A stretch of DNA of 46,241 nt from Candidatus Gastranaerophilales bacterium (GTDB lineage: Bacteria > Cyanobacteriota > Vampirovibrionia > Gastranaerophilales > Gastranaerophilaceae): the NCBI GenBank assembly GCA_944324055.1, contig CALUUV010000005.1, positions 1-46,241 on the forward strand. Direction: 5' to 3'. Positions 8,201 through 16,139 of the stretch are shown piece after piece. The first letter of the stretch is position 1, and every line of letters starts with the position of its first letter. The notes beneath the pieces were generated by a model, which searched no databases, had not been told where the DNA came from, and saw only the letters and a program-made list of their open reading frames with translations. Made by a program: the position numbers and the translations under genes.

Positions 8201-10096
8201 ATGACTAGCGAACCAAATACAAATATTGGTTCTACATCAACCAATCAATCAACATATAATCTTCAAAATGACGAAATTAAATCTAAGAAAAAAATAAAAG
8301 ACGATGTTCGTTTGATTTTATTTATGGATAAAAACCAAGCAGATAATCTTGGAATTGGTGATTTATTTAATAGATATGATATAAATAAAACTGGTGTGAT
8401 TGAAACTGAAGAATATATAAATTACAAAACAGGTGCAGATCCAACAACAACCTATAAAAAGCCTACACAGGAAGAATCTGATAATTATTGGAATACACTT
8501 ACTCCAAAAGGCTTCACTGAAGCAATTTCAAAAGGTTTCAAAGCCATGGGAATTGATGATGAAATTAGTAAAGCAATAGTTGAAATGCAAAATGGTGAGA
8601 AAAAAGATGTAAACACCTTAGCAAAAGAACATTTCAATATAGATTTAACACAATTTAAAACAGAAGAAGAAAAACAAGCTGCTTTTACTAAAGCATTAAA
8701 AGCAAAATATGATATTCCAGCGAGAAATAATTTAGCAGCCACAACTGAAGAACTATTAAAAAATGGTGAGCTAGATAATCCAATTAAAGAGGATGATTCT
8801 ATCTATGTAAAACACTTGAAAAGAATTCGTTCAGGTGAATTCAATGATGACGAAAAAGAAATCAAAGGAGTAGATAGTAAGAGTTTAAATTCAAAACAAC
8901 TTGCTGCTTATGCACGTAAAGCAACTGTAAAGGAAGAAATAGTTCAATTAAGTAAGTATTTTGCTCAAAGTGATGAAAAAAGCCAAAAATACTTAGTTAA
9001 CAATATTGAAAACTTAGATGCAGTTGTTCAGACAGGTATGATTGGTGCTGCAGTATTATCAGCAAAGAATCGCTCTACAAGTGAAATGTATGCAAAATTA
9101 TTAAATGATCAAGACTTACATCTTACTTCTGAATTCAGTGATAGAGCATATCAAATGGCAGTCAAAACAATGCAGTATCATTTAGATAGTGAAGAATCAT
9201 TTGCATTTATGTTGAAAGAAGGCAGGTTAAACAAAACTGACCAACTTGCAGCATTCAAAATGTATGATGGAACAGAAAGAGAAAAGGTTGCAGATGGCAT
9301 AATCACCCAAGAAGAATATGACAACAACTATGTAAATATTTATGCTGCAAATGCTTATAAAATTGAGCTAGCATCAGAAGCGTATAAAGAAGTTATCAAT
9401 AATGCAAACGATACAAATCGTGCTGGTGCAATGAATATGTTGGCATCAAATGCATATCAAATCAAAGATGATGCACAAAGAAATGGTGCAATAAGTAATA
9501 TTAAAAACTCTGGTTATTATAATGATGAAGTGCGCAATAATTTAGACCAAAGTTATGCTAAGAATATTGAGCAGAAATATAATACAACTAATAATACAAA
9601 TAGTAATACAACTAGAGTTCAACCATCTTCATATCAAACTCAGCCAAATACAAATCCACTAAATTCAAATAATTATGAACAAATAACTAATTCAATTATT
9701 GAAAGTGATAATGACTTAGCAATCCAAGATTTGACAACAAAAACAATAAGCGATATTAATAAACCGGGACAAACAAAAACAGAACATAAATTAGGCATTC
9801 AAAAAGGAATGCGCATATTGACAACTCTTATTTCTAATAATAAGTTACAAAACAGTCCTTATGAAGGTATCGTACTTAATAAATTAAGTGCTTTACCAGC
9901 ACCTACACTATTAAATATGTTCCTAAGTTCAAATGAAAAAGTTCAAACATATTTCTATAAAAACAATTTGTTAAATCCATTAACAATTGCAATGAACGCA
10001 ACACATACAGAAATTTTAGATTTACCTGAAAATATTCAAAAACCAGTAATGATAATACGAAATGAAAATTATTTAAATAAACCAGAGATGGCTTAA
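8201..10096 (+). CDS. Unknown 631-aa protein with an EF-hand loop
   Basis: I do not recognise the family. No signal peptide or membrane segment is visible. Residues 60-71 (DINKTGVIETEE) match the 12-residue EF-hand loop exactly in pattern: acidic or polar ligands at positions 1, 3, 5 and 9, Gly at 6, Ile at 8, Glu at 12. A second, degenerate calcium-like stretch (DGTEREKVADGIITQEE) starts at 356. Residues about 230-460 look like consecutive short alpha helices, possibly helical repeats. An Asn/Thr-rich linker (461-493) separates a C-terminal helical domain (about 494-631). AAGGTGG precedes the ATG. The gene stands alone after tgt and ends exactly where the convergent gene ends. A calcium-responsive structural or scaffold protein is conceivable but unproven. 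Confidence 0.85.
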   Translation: MTSEPNTNIGSTSTNQSTYNLQNDEIKSKKKIKDDVRLILFMDKNQADNLGIGDLFNRYDINKTGVIETEEYINYKTGADPTTTYKKPTQEESDNYWNTLTPKGFTEAISKGFKAMGIDDEISKAIVEMQNGEKKDVNTLAKEHFNIDLTQFKTEEEKQAAFTKALKAKYDIPARNNLAATTEELLKNGELDNPIKEDDSIYVKHLKRIRSGEFNDDEKEIKGVDSKSLNSKQLAAYARKATVKEEIVQLSKYFAQSDEKSQKYLVNNIENLDAVVQTGMIGAAVLSAKNRSTSEMYAKLLNDQDLHLTSEFSDRAYQMAVKTMQYHLDSEESFAFMLKEGRLNKTDQLAAFKMYDGTEREKVADGIITQEEYDNNYVNIYAANAYKIELASEAYKEVINNANDTNRAGAMNMLASNAYQIKDDAQRNGAISNIKNSGYYNDEVRNNLDQSYAKNIEQKYNTTNNTNSNTTRVQPSSYQTQPNTNPLNSNNYEQITNSIIESDNDLAIQDLTTKTISDINKPGQTKTEHKLGIQKGMRILTTLISNNKLQNSPYEGIVLNKLSALPAPTLLNMFLSSNEKVQTYFYKNNLLNPLTIAMNATHTEILDLPENIQKPVMIIRNENYLNKPEMA

Positions 10097-10663
10097 TTAT
10101 TTAATAAATTCTTCATCAAAATATCCTGAGCGGTTATATTCAAAACCTTTTAGCTCTCCATTTTTGTTGTATTTAGGGTCAAAAATAACTCCGAACGCCT
10201 GACGCTTACCGTCTTTATATATACCGTGTTCTTCAGAATATTTTAGGGCATTCTTATTATACTGTCTTATGGCATCATAGGTTTCAAATGATCTTACAGA
10301 GCCTGTTCTTTGTTTTGATAAAGCTTTAGCCTCACCTATTCTTTGCCCCCATTCATTTACTTTTTTTACATCTTTGCCTGTAATTATATTTACATAGCTT
10401 TTCGTTTTGTCATAAACAGAACGAACTTTAGAAATAAATGAATAGTCTTTATCTCCTACGAAATGTTTTTTATCATATTTAAAAGTATCAACTAGATCCT
10501 TATTTCTATTTTTAAGATTTTTAGCACCGTTTAAATGTCTTACTAAATATCTTTCACATTTTCTCATATTTGCATCAGAGACAATACGTTGGCCCTCAGG
10601 TGTAAAGAAATAAACGTGAGTCGCAGCTCCAAAATTTAAGTTATTGTTGACATTATTATTCAT
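10097..10663 (-). CDS. Unknown 188-aa protein
   Basis: No family is recognised. The N-terminus is Asn-rich and leads into LNFGA (9-13); a basic, lysine-rich body follows, and it ends with the stretch FEYNRSGYFDEEF. There is no membrane segment or signal peptide. Its ATG overlaps the stop of the upstream minus-strand gene by one base (TAATG), so the two are translationally coupled. Its stop directly abuts the stop of the convergent 631-aa gene. Codon use matches the neighbours. Confidence 0.75.
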   Translation of the reverse strand: MNNNVNNNLNFGAATHVYFFTPEGQRIVSDANMRKCERYLVRHLNGAKNLKNRNKDLVDTFKYDKKHFVGDKDYSFISKVRSVYDKTKSYVNIITGKDVKKVNEWGQRIGEAKALSKQRTGSVRSFETYDAIRQYNKNALKYSEEHGIYKDGKRQAFGVIFDPKYNKNGELKGFEYNRSGYFDEEFIK

Positions 10664-11106
10664 TATGAATTATGACCTGTTTCCCATCTATGATCTAAGT
10701 TAGCTTTTTCTTGGTTTGCATTAAGTTTTGCTTTAACGATATTGTATGCTAAAACAGCAGTACCAACTACACCTGCAAGAACTTTACCGCCAAGTGATAA
10801 TTTTTTAGGCGCATTTTTAGCAGCATTCTTAATTGCATTACCACAAAGAACAATACCTGCAGACAAAGAACCTAGAACAAGTCCTTTAGCAGTACCACCA
10901 ACTATATGGAAAAAGTCGATACAACCTTTTCTAAAATTAATAAAACCGTCTTTTACACGTGTAAAGAAGCCTTTCTTTTTCTGAGGTTGCGCCTCTGAAC
11001 AATCAATTGGTTTTCCGCAAGTTGGACAAACATGATGTTCACAAGTTGGAGCAGAAGTATTACTAGCTCGAAATGATGGTCTAACTGGACTAAAACTTAC
11101 TGTCAT
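10663..11106 (-). CDS. Unknown 147-aa membrane protein with a zinc-ribbon-like N-terminus
   Basis: No family is recognised. After a short leader (MTVSFSPVRPSFRAS) comes a Cys/His cluster (C22, H24, H25, C27, C30, C36) with a CPTCGKPI knuckle that could bind zinc. A basic segment (42-60) is followed by two Gly/Ala-rich hydrophobic stretches (about 69-89 and 106-125) separated by lysines, which suggests a membrane hairpin. A strong AAAGGGG ribosome site precedes the ATG. It forms a two-gene unit with the 188-aa gene downstream and is divergent from ssb. Confidence 0.75.
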   Translation of the reverse strand: MTVSFSPVRPSFRASNTSAPTCEHHVCPTCGKPIDCSEAQPQKKKGFFTRVKDGFINFRKGCIDFFHIVGGTAKGLVLGSLSAGIVLCGNAIKNAAKNAPKKLSLGGKVLAGVVGTAVLAYNIVKAKLNANQEKANLDHRWETGHNS

Positions 11107-11206
11107 ATTTAACCCCTTTACACACTATCTATGCACTTATTTTAATACATGAAATAGAATATTTTTGCTAGTTTTAGGTAGTATATTAAGAAAATTTTAC
11201 ATATTT

Positions 11207-11235
11207 TTGAGCAGAAAATTATCATGTGGTAAAAT
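11207..11235 (+). promoter_or_regulatory. Promoter of the ssb operon
   Basis: TTGAGC (11207-11212) and TAAAAT (11230-11235) are separated by 17 nt, with a TGG extended -10 element directly before the -10 box. Transcription should start near 11242, about 31 nt upstream of the ssb ATG. This is one of the cleanest sigma-70-type promoters in the window. Confidence 0.75.
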
Positions 11236-11272
11236 ACTTTCATAGTATAAAATTTATGTGGGAGAAATTTTA

Positions 11273-11599
11273 ATGAATAGTACAGTTATAGTAGGCAGAG
11301 CAGGACAAGATGCTGAAATTAAATATTTTGAATCAGGAAAAGTAAGAACAACATTTTCACTTGCTGTAAACAGATGGGATTCAAAAACAAAAGCAGAAGT
11401 AACTGACTGGTTCAATATTGATGTATGGGATAAACAGGCAGAATTTGCTGGCGAATACATCAAAAAAGGACGTTTAGTAGCAGTAGATGGTAGAATCCAA
11501 ACAAATAAATGGAAAGACGCATCAGGCGAAGAAAGAGAAAGATTCTTAATCGTTGCAAATAATGTAAGATTATTAGGTTCAAAACGAGACGCTGAATAA
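11273..11599 (+). CDS. ssb: Single-stranded DNA-binding protein, short form
   Basis: SSB coats single-stranded DNA during replication and repair. The start ATG at 11273 is preferred over the in-frame GTG at 11258, because GGGAGA (11260-11265) then lies 7 nt upstream and the protein begins MNSTVIVGRAGQDAEIKYFESG, as SSBs do. The 108-aa OB fold resembles cyanobacterial SSBs, with YFESGKVRTTFSLAVNRW, DWFNIDVW and a closing LLGSKRD. It ends right after the OB fold and lacks the flexible linker and acidic DDIPF-type tail that usually recruits partners. Its stop overlaps the next start (TAATG), so it leads an operon with the acid-sugar kinase and PdxA genes. Confidence 0.92.
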   Translation: MNSTVIVGRAGQDAEIKYFESGKVRTTFSLAVNRWDSKTKAEVTDWFNIDVWDKQAEFAGEYIKKGRLVAVDGRIQTNKWKDASGEERERFLIVANNVRLLGSKRDAE

Positions 11600-12909
11600 T
11601 GATATTTTCAAACCAAATAGGAATAATAGCAGATGATTTAACAGGAGCAAATGATACTGCACTTCAATTTCAAAAAAGAGGTGTTAGTACTAACATTTTG
11701 CTTGATTATAACAATATAACCCAAACAACTACTGATATGTGCGTTTGGGCAGCATCAACTGAAACAAGAAATATTTCAAAAGAATTAGCTTGTCAAAAAG
11801 TTGAAGAAGCTGTTAAAGCAATCTCTACATCACTTAATGTTGAACATTTCTATAAAAAGATTGACTCAACTGTTAGAGGTAACATAGCTGTTGAGACTTT
11901 AACAATGATAAAAGTTCTAGAAATGGATGCAGCAGTTATTATTCCGGCATTTCCTTCTGAAGGAAGAATTACGGTAGGTGGGTATCATTTATTAAAAGGT
12001 ATTCCAATTGGAAGAACAGAATTGGCACAAGACCCACATTCTCCAATTCTAGAATCACATGTTCCTACATTGTTAAAAAACCAATTAGGAGACCAACAAG
12101 ATTTGGTTGCCCATATTGAATTAAAAACAATAATGAATGGTGCAGGGCCTATATTGATGAAAATTAATGAATTAATCAAAGCAGGCAAGAAATTAATTGT
12201 AGCTGATGCTGCATCAATCGTTGATATTGAACAAATTATTCTTGCAATTAATAAATCAAGTTTTAATATTCTTCCTGCAGGAACTGCAGCTGCAGCAAGT
12301 GTATTATCAGAAATATGGTTACCAGAACAAACTAGTTATGTCCCACACGTAATACCGAAACTACCAAAATTAATAGTTTCAGGCAGCGCAACAGCAACTA
12401 ACAGTAACCAAATTGAAAAGCTTAAAAATACTGATGATTTTGATAATATTTATGAAATAGCGTTAACTGAAAAAAATATCCTTGAAGGTGTTCAAGATGA
12501 TATGGTTGAAAATATTTTACTAAATCTAAACAGTGATAGTTCAACCGTTTTAGTTCACTCATCATATTTGGTTGATAATTTTGATGGATTTTCTGATGAT
12601 TCCTTAAACGCAGGGCTTACAAGAACAAAATTTGCAAGTAGAATTACAGATTTCCTTGCAGAACTAACTAAAAAAATTATTGATAAGAAAAATGTAATGC
12701 TTGTAACGCTTGGGGGAGAAACATCTTACAAATGTTGCGAAGCAATTGATGCTCTTGAACTTGAACTTATTGATGAAGTTTTACCAGCAATCCCTCTTTG
12801 TATTGATAAAAAAGATCAGCTTATCATCACAAAGTCTGGAAACCTTGGTAATTCAGCAACTTTAGTTGACATAATCAAATATATTAACCGACATGAACAA
12901 ATATCATAA
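11599..12909 (+). CDS. Four-carbon acid sugar kinase family (DUF1537) protein
   Basis: This 436-aa protein belongs to the family that phosphorylates four-carbon sugar acids such as D-threonate, D-erythronate or 3-oxo-tetronate (DtnK/DenK/OtnK). The N-terminal domain opens with IGIIADDLTGANDTALQF, which carries the DDLTGA substrate motif (11-16), and has KIDSTVRGN near 91-99. The C-terminal nucleotide-binding domain shows VSGSATATN (about 263-271) and VTLGGETSYKC (about 369-379). It starts on the last base of the ssb stop and overlaps the PdxA gene by 17 bp. Adjacency of a DUF1537 kinase and a PdxA-family enzyme is the known signature of threonate/erythronate catabolism. The exact substrate cannot be read from sequence. 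Confidence 0.88.
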   Translation: MIFSNQIGIIADDLTGANDTALQFQKRGVSTNILLDYNNITQTTTDMCVWAASTETRNISKELACQKVEEAVKAISTSLNVEHFYKKIDSTVRGNIAVETLTMIKVLEMDAAVIIPAFPSEGRITVGGYHLLKGIPIGRTELAQDPHSPILESHVPTLLKNQLGDQQDLVAHIELKTIMNGAGPILMKINELIKAGKKLIVADAASIVDIEQIILAINKSSFNILPAGTAAAASVLSEIWLPEQTSYVPHVIPKLPKLIVSGSATATNSNQIEKLKNTDDFDNIYEIALTEKNILEGVQDDMVENILLNLNSDSSTVLVHSSYLVDNFDGFSDDSLNAGLTRTKFASRITDFLAELTKKIIDKKNVMLVTLGGETSYKCCEAIDALELELIDEVLPAIPLCIDKKDQLIITKSGNLGNSATLVDIIKYINRHEQIS

Positions 12910-13837
12910 TAAAATAATAATAACAACAGGAGATTATAATGGAATTGGGGCTGAAATAACAGTAAAAGCACTCAATGAGCTTAATTTGCCTGTTGATGAT
13001 ATTGTAATTATTTCAAATAAAGACTTATTAACAGGTTTAAAAAAAGATTATGAAATTATCGATATTCCTGTAAAAAATCTTGAATATGGAAAATTATCAA
13101 AAGATGCAGGAGAGTTTTCTTTTCAATCATTAAAATTAGCTTGTGAACTTTTACCTAAAGCTATTGTAACAGCACCTGTATCAAAAGAAGCAATGCATTT
13201 GGCTGGGCATAAGTATAATGGGCAAACAGAAGTTTTAGAGCATTATTTATCAAATAATGGTGAAAAAGCTGAGATGTTATTTATTTCTGATGGGTTTGAC
13301 GTATTTTTACTTACAAGACACTTAGCTTTAAAAGACATTAAAATCAGCAAAGAAATGGTTATTGATAAAGTTTTAAGATTACAAAAGTTTTATAATAGAA
13401 AAGTTAAGTTTGCTCTATGTTCACTTAACCCACACGCAGGAGAAGACGGAATTTTAGGCAGAGAAGAACTGGATACAATAATCCCTGCAGCAGAAGAATT
13501 ACGAAAACTAGGTGTCGATATAACAAATCCAATGCCTTCAGATACATTATTTGTAGATGCAGTTCAAAACTACATAAAAGGAGAAAAAGCACCTTATGAC
13601 TGCTATATCTCTATGTATCACGATCAAGGACTTATCCCAATAAAATCAGTTGCAGGCGATAACACCGTAAATACAACAATAGGATTACCTATTCTTAGAA
13701 CATCACCATCACATGGTACCGCATTTGATATTGCTGGGAAAAATATTGCAAAACATCAATCAATGATTGCAGCAATTAAAGTGGCTTATAAGTTAGCAAA
13801 ACATCAGGATCTAATTTCTTCATATCAACAAGTCTAA
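12893..13837 (+). CDS. PdxA-family dehydrogenase (PdxA or PdxA2)
   Basis: PdxA oxidises 4-phosphohydroxy-L-threonine in vitamin B6 synthesis. Its paralogue PdxA2 oxidises and decarboxylates 4-phospho-D-threonate or -erythronate to dihydroxyacetone phosphate. This 314-aa protein has the three metal-binding histidines in family context: H143 (TRHLAL), H181 (LNPHAGE) and H243 (YHDQGLIPIK), plus SPSHGTAFDIAG (271-282). The family GDPxGIGPE motif reads GDYNGIGAE. The 17-bp overlap with the acid-sugar kinase gene favours the PdxA2 catabolic role, but a B6 role is not excluded since no other pdx gene is in view. Its last 62 bp overlap the end of ribD on the opposite strand. Confidence 0.9.
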   Translation: MNKYHNKIIITTGDYNGIGAEITVKALNELNLPVDDIVIISNKDLLTGLKKDYEIIDIPVKNLEYGKLSKDAGEFSFQSLKLACELLPKAIVTAPVSKEAMHLAGHKYNGQTEVLEHYLSNNGEKAEMLFISDGFDVFLLTRHLALKDIKISKEMVIDKVLRLQKFYNRKVKFALCSLNPHAGEDGILGREELDTIIPAAEELRKLGVDITNPMPSDTLFVDAVQNYIKGEKAPYDCYISMYHDQGLIPIKSVAGDNTVNTTIGLPILRTSPSHGTAFDIAGKNIAKHQSMIAAIKVAYKLAKHQDLISSYQQV

Positions 13838-14816
13838 ACTCTTTTGATTGAGAGATTAATGAAATAGTATCACCATCAAATGCTGATTTTGACGAATTAT
13901 CATTCGCAATTTTAGGAGCAATAAATTGATATATCTTATCAGCATATCCTTCTTTAACAAAAGAACCCAATAATTTACCCCCAGCTTCAACAAATACTGA
14001 CATAATTTTTCTTTTGAATAACTCTTCTAAAATAAAATCAATAGTTATTTTATCATTTTGTATAAATTCAATATGAGGGTATTTATCTCCCTCTGAAGGA
14101 GTTTTTTGTGTAAAAATATTTATTTTACCATTTTTAAATATTTGAGCTGATAAATCGCATTTTAGATACCTATCAATAACAATTTTTGTTTTGTGTTTCA
14201 TCTCAGGATTATCAGCAAGAACTGTTGAAGATGATGTAAGAATTGCATCATATTTTGTTCTTAGTCTTCTTGCATATTTTCTAGCCTTATCGGATGTTAT
14301 CCATTTTGAATCACCTATTTTAGTAGATATTTTCCCATCAAGAGTTGTAGCTGTTTTTAAAGCAATAAACGGTCTTTTTTTATTTATGTTTGTAAAAAAG
14401 ACTTCATTTAATTCGTTTCCTTCTTCTTCTAGTACACCTTGAATCACTTCAATACCTGCATTTTCAAGTTTTTTAATTCCGCCTGAAGCAACAGGGTTTG
14501 TATCAATCGATGATATTACAACTCTTTTTAAACCTCTTTCAATTATTAAATCAGAGCAAGGAGGTGTTTTCCCATGATGGTTACAAGGTTCAAGGTTAAC
14601 AATAAGAGTTCCGCCAATTGCAGCATCTTTATCTAATTTCAATAAAGCATCTCTTTCAGCGTGGTTTTCACCATATTTTTTGTGATACCCTTCTGAGATT
14701 TTGTTTCCAAATTTATCTAACACAACACAACCAACAAGAGGGTTTGGAGAAGTCTTACCTTCCGCCTTTCTTGCTAGCTTAAAACAAGTTCTCATATATT
14801 TAGAATAATTATCCAT
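13776..14816 (-). CDS. ribD: Bifunctional diaminohydroxyphosphoribosylaminopyrimidine deaminase / reductase
   Basis: RibD performs the second and third steps of riboflavin synthesis: deamination of the pyrimidine, then NADPH-dependent reduction of its ribose. The 346-aa protein has the deaminase zinc site H52-A53-E54 plus C78 and C87 (EPCNHHGKTPPC), then the reductase domain (about 145-346) with KTATTLDGKIST and WITSDKARKYARRLR. There is no Shine-Dalgarno sequence; a TAGAAT box ends exactly 6 nt before the ATG, which suggests a leaderless mRNA. It is convergent with the PdxA gene and overlaps its end by 62 bp. ribE, ribB/A and ribH are not in the window, but ribF is at 39 kb. Confidence 0.95.
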   Translation of the reverse strand: MDNYSKYMRTCFKLARKAEGKTSPNPLVGCVVLDKFGNKISEGYHKKYGENHAERDALLKLDKDAAIGGTLIVNLEPCNHHGKTPPCSDLIIERGLKRVVISSIDTNPVASGGIKKLENAGIEVIQGVLEEEGNELNEVFFTNINKKRPFIALKTATTLDGKISTKIGDSKWITSDKARKYARRLRTKYDAILTSSSTVLADNPEMKHKTKIVIDRYLKCDLSAQIFKNGKINIFTQKTPSEGDKYPHIEFIQNDKITIDFILEELFKRKIMSVFVEAGGKLLGSFVKEGYADKIYQFIAPKIANDNSSKSAFDGDTISLISQSKEFRLVDMKKLDPDVLLTYKPL

Positions 14817-14822
14817 ATTTGT

Positions 14823-14828
14823 ATTCTA
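14823..14828 (-). promoter_or_regulatory. -10 box of ribD (leaderless candidate)
   Basis: On the minus strand TAGAAT is followed by ACAAAT and then the ribD ATG. This puts the predicted +1 on the start codon. No convincing -35 box was found, so the site rests on the -10 match, its spacing and the absence of a ribosome-binding site. Confidence 0.4.
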
Positions 14829-14838
14829 CATTAAAAAA

Positions 14839-14854
14839 TGATATTATAATATCA
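14839..14854 (+). promoter_or_regulatory. Perfect 16-bp palindrome containing the -10 box of the UPF0173 gene
   Basis: TGATATTATAATATCA reads the same on both strands. It contains a perfect TATAAT (14845-14850) facing the plus-strand gene at 14875; the -35 region is poor (TATTCT at 14822-14827 with 17 nt spacing). It lies between divergent ribD and the metallo-hydrolase gene, so it could be an operator controlling one or both. AT-rich palindromes also arise by chance. Confidence 0.5.
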
Positions 14855-14874
14855 CCAAAAAGAAGGGAGCAAAT

Positions 14875-15537
14875 ATGAAAATTACATACTTAGGACACAG
14901 TGCATTTGAAATCAAAACTGAAAAATCAAAAATTATTATTGATCCATACTTAGTATGCTTTCCAAACTACGACAGAGAAGGTATCACAGACATATTTGTA
15001 ACCCACGGGCATGGTGACCATTTGGGAAGTGCATTAGATTTATCAAGAAAAACTGGTGCTAAAATTAATGCAGTATTTGAATTAGCAAACTATTGTTCTG
15101 CACAAAAAGCAAATGCAAACCCTGTTGGACTAGGTGCATGGATAGATTATCCATTTGGCCGCGCAATATTTTTACCAGCATTCCATTCAAGCTCAACACC
15201 TGACGGAAACTATGCAGGATGTCCAGCTGGAATATTGTTTGAAATCGAAGGCAAAAGAATCTTTCACGCAGGCGATACTTGCCTAAATTATGAAATGAAA
15301 GTTCTAAAGAAAGTATTTAAACCTGATATCGCTATGCTTCCAATAGGCGGTGTTTATACTATGGATATTGAACAAGCAACAATTGCTGCTGACTGGATTG
15401 GTGCAGACATAGTTATTCCAATGCATTACAACACATTCAATGCCATATCTGCAAATGTTGGTAAATTCGCTGCAGACGTTACTAAACAAGGTAAAGAAGT
15501 TAAATTAATGGCAGTCGGCAACGAACTTGTCATATAA
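14875..15537 (+). CDS. UPF0173-type metal-dependent hydrolase (metallo-beta-lactamase fold)
   Basis: The 220-aa protein begins MKITYLGHSAFEIKT and carries THGHGDHLG (43-51), the HxHxDH metal-binding motif of the metallo-beta-lactamase fold. Further metal-site regions are FHSSSTPDG (about 103-111), FHAGDT (about 129-134) and PMHYNTF (about 182-188). This pattern is that of the widespread UPF0173/YtkL-like proteins, whose substrate is unknown to me. GAAGGGAG precedes the ATG. It stands alone, divergent from ribD, and ends about 90 bp before the next gene. Confidence 0.9.
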   Translation: MKITYLGHSAFEIKTEKSKIIIDPYLVCFPNYDREGITDIFVTHGHGDHLGSALDLSRKTGAKINAVFELANYCSAQKANANPVGLGAWIDYPFGRAIFLPAFHSSSTPDGNYAGCPAGILFEIEGKRIFHAGDTCLNYEMKVLKKVFKPDIAMLPIGGVYTMDIEQATIAADWIGADIVIPMHYNTFNAISANVGKFAADVTKQGKEVKLMAVGNELVI

Positions 15538-15598
15538 ATAGATGAAAAAGCCTTAATATAACTAAACAAAAATGGAAATTTTCCGTAGTGTCATTATA

Positions 15599-15604
15599 TA
15601 TAAT
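15599..15604 (+). promoter_or_regulatory. -10 box upstream of the 169-aa unknown gene
   Basis: A perfect TATAAT lies 25 nt before the ATG at 15630. No clear -35 box is seen at 16-18 nt upstream. A near-palindrome GGAAATTTTCC (15574-15584) covers the place where it should be and might bind an activator or repressor. Confidence 0.4.
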
Positions 15605-15629
15605 AGTGTGAACTAGAAGGAAATTAAAA

Positions 15630-16139
15630 ATGACACTCGGAGTTTATTCTAACAATTTCATTCCACGAGAAAAGTATGCAGTAAAAGACAGCACACAAAA
15701 CACTAATGCTGATGCAGACGGACATAGCTCATTTTTAGAAGAATTCGTTCAAGATGAAGCAAAAGAAAAAAGACTTAAATCAGCATTAGAAAGAGAAGAA
15801 AAACAAGTTGAAGATTACTCAACACCTGACTACTTGATACCTTCTCACGCAAAAATAAGTGATTATATTGATAATTACTTATTAATCAATGCTGAACAAG
15901 TTGCTTGTACAAACATGACTCAACACTTAATAAAAAGTGACGAGTTAAAAGAAACTTTAGGATTTTTAAATACTCAAGCAGCAAAAACAATGTTTGAGAA
16001 CAAAAAACGTCCTAATTTCGAAGAAAGCAGACGTATGCCACAGTTTAAGACTGGCATGTTGACATCAAGACCTGCAAATTTCTTTAGTACAGGTATTGAT
16101 GGAAGTACAAACAATTTCTTTATGACTGGTAAACAATAA
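15630..16139 (+). CDS. Unknown 169-aa protein
   Basis: No family is recognised. The protein is hydrophilic with no membrane segment. Residues about 38-65 form a strongly charged helix (FVQDEAKEKRLKSALEREEK). The end is rich in Phe, Asn and Gly (RPANFFSTGIDGS, then NNFFMTGKQ). GAAGGAAA precedes the ATG. Its stop overlaps the next gene's ATG by one base (TAATG), so it is translationally coupled to the aldo/keto-reductase-like protein and may act with it. Confidence 0.75.
   Translation: MTLGVYSNNFIPREKYAVKDSTQNTNADADGHSSFLEEFVQDEAKEKRLKSALEREEKQVEDYSTPDYLIPSHAKISDYIDNYLLINAEQVACTNMTQHLIKSDELKETLGFLNTQAAKTMFENKKRPNFEESRRMPQFKTGMLTSRPANFFSTGIDGSTNNFFMTGKQ

Noticed and set aside
11258..11272. GTG start for ssb five codons upstream
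   Set aside because: GGGAGA would lie inside the coding region; the ATG at 11273 has the correct spacing and the normal SSB N-terminus.
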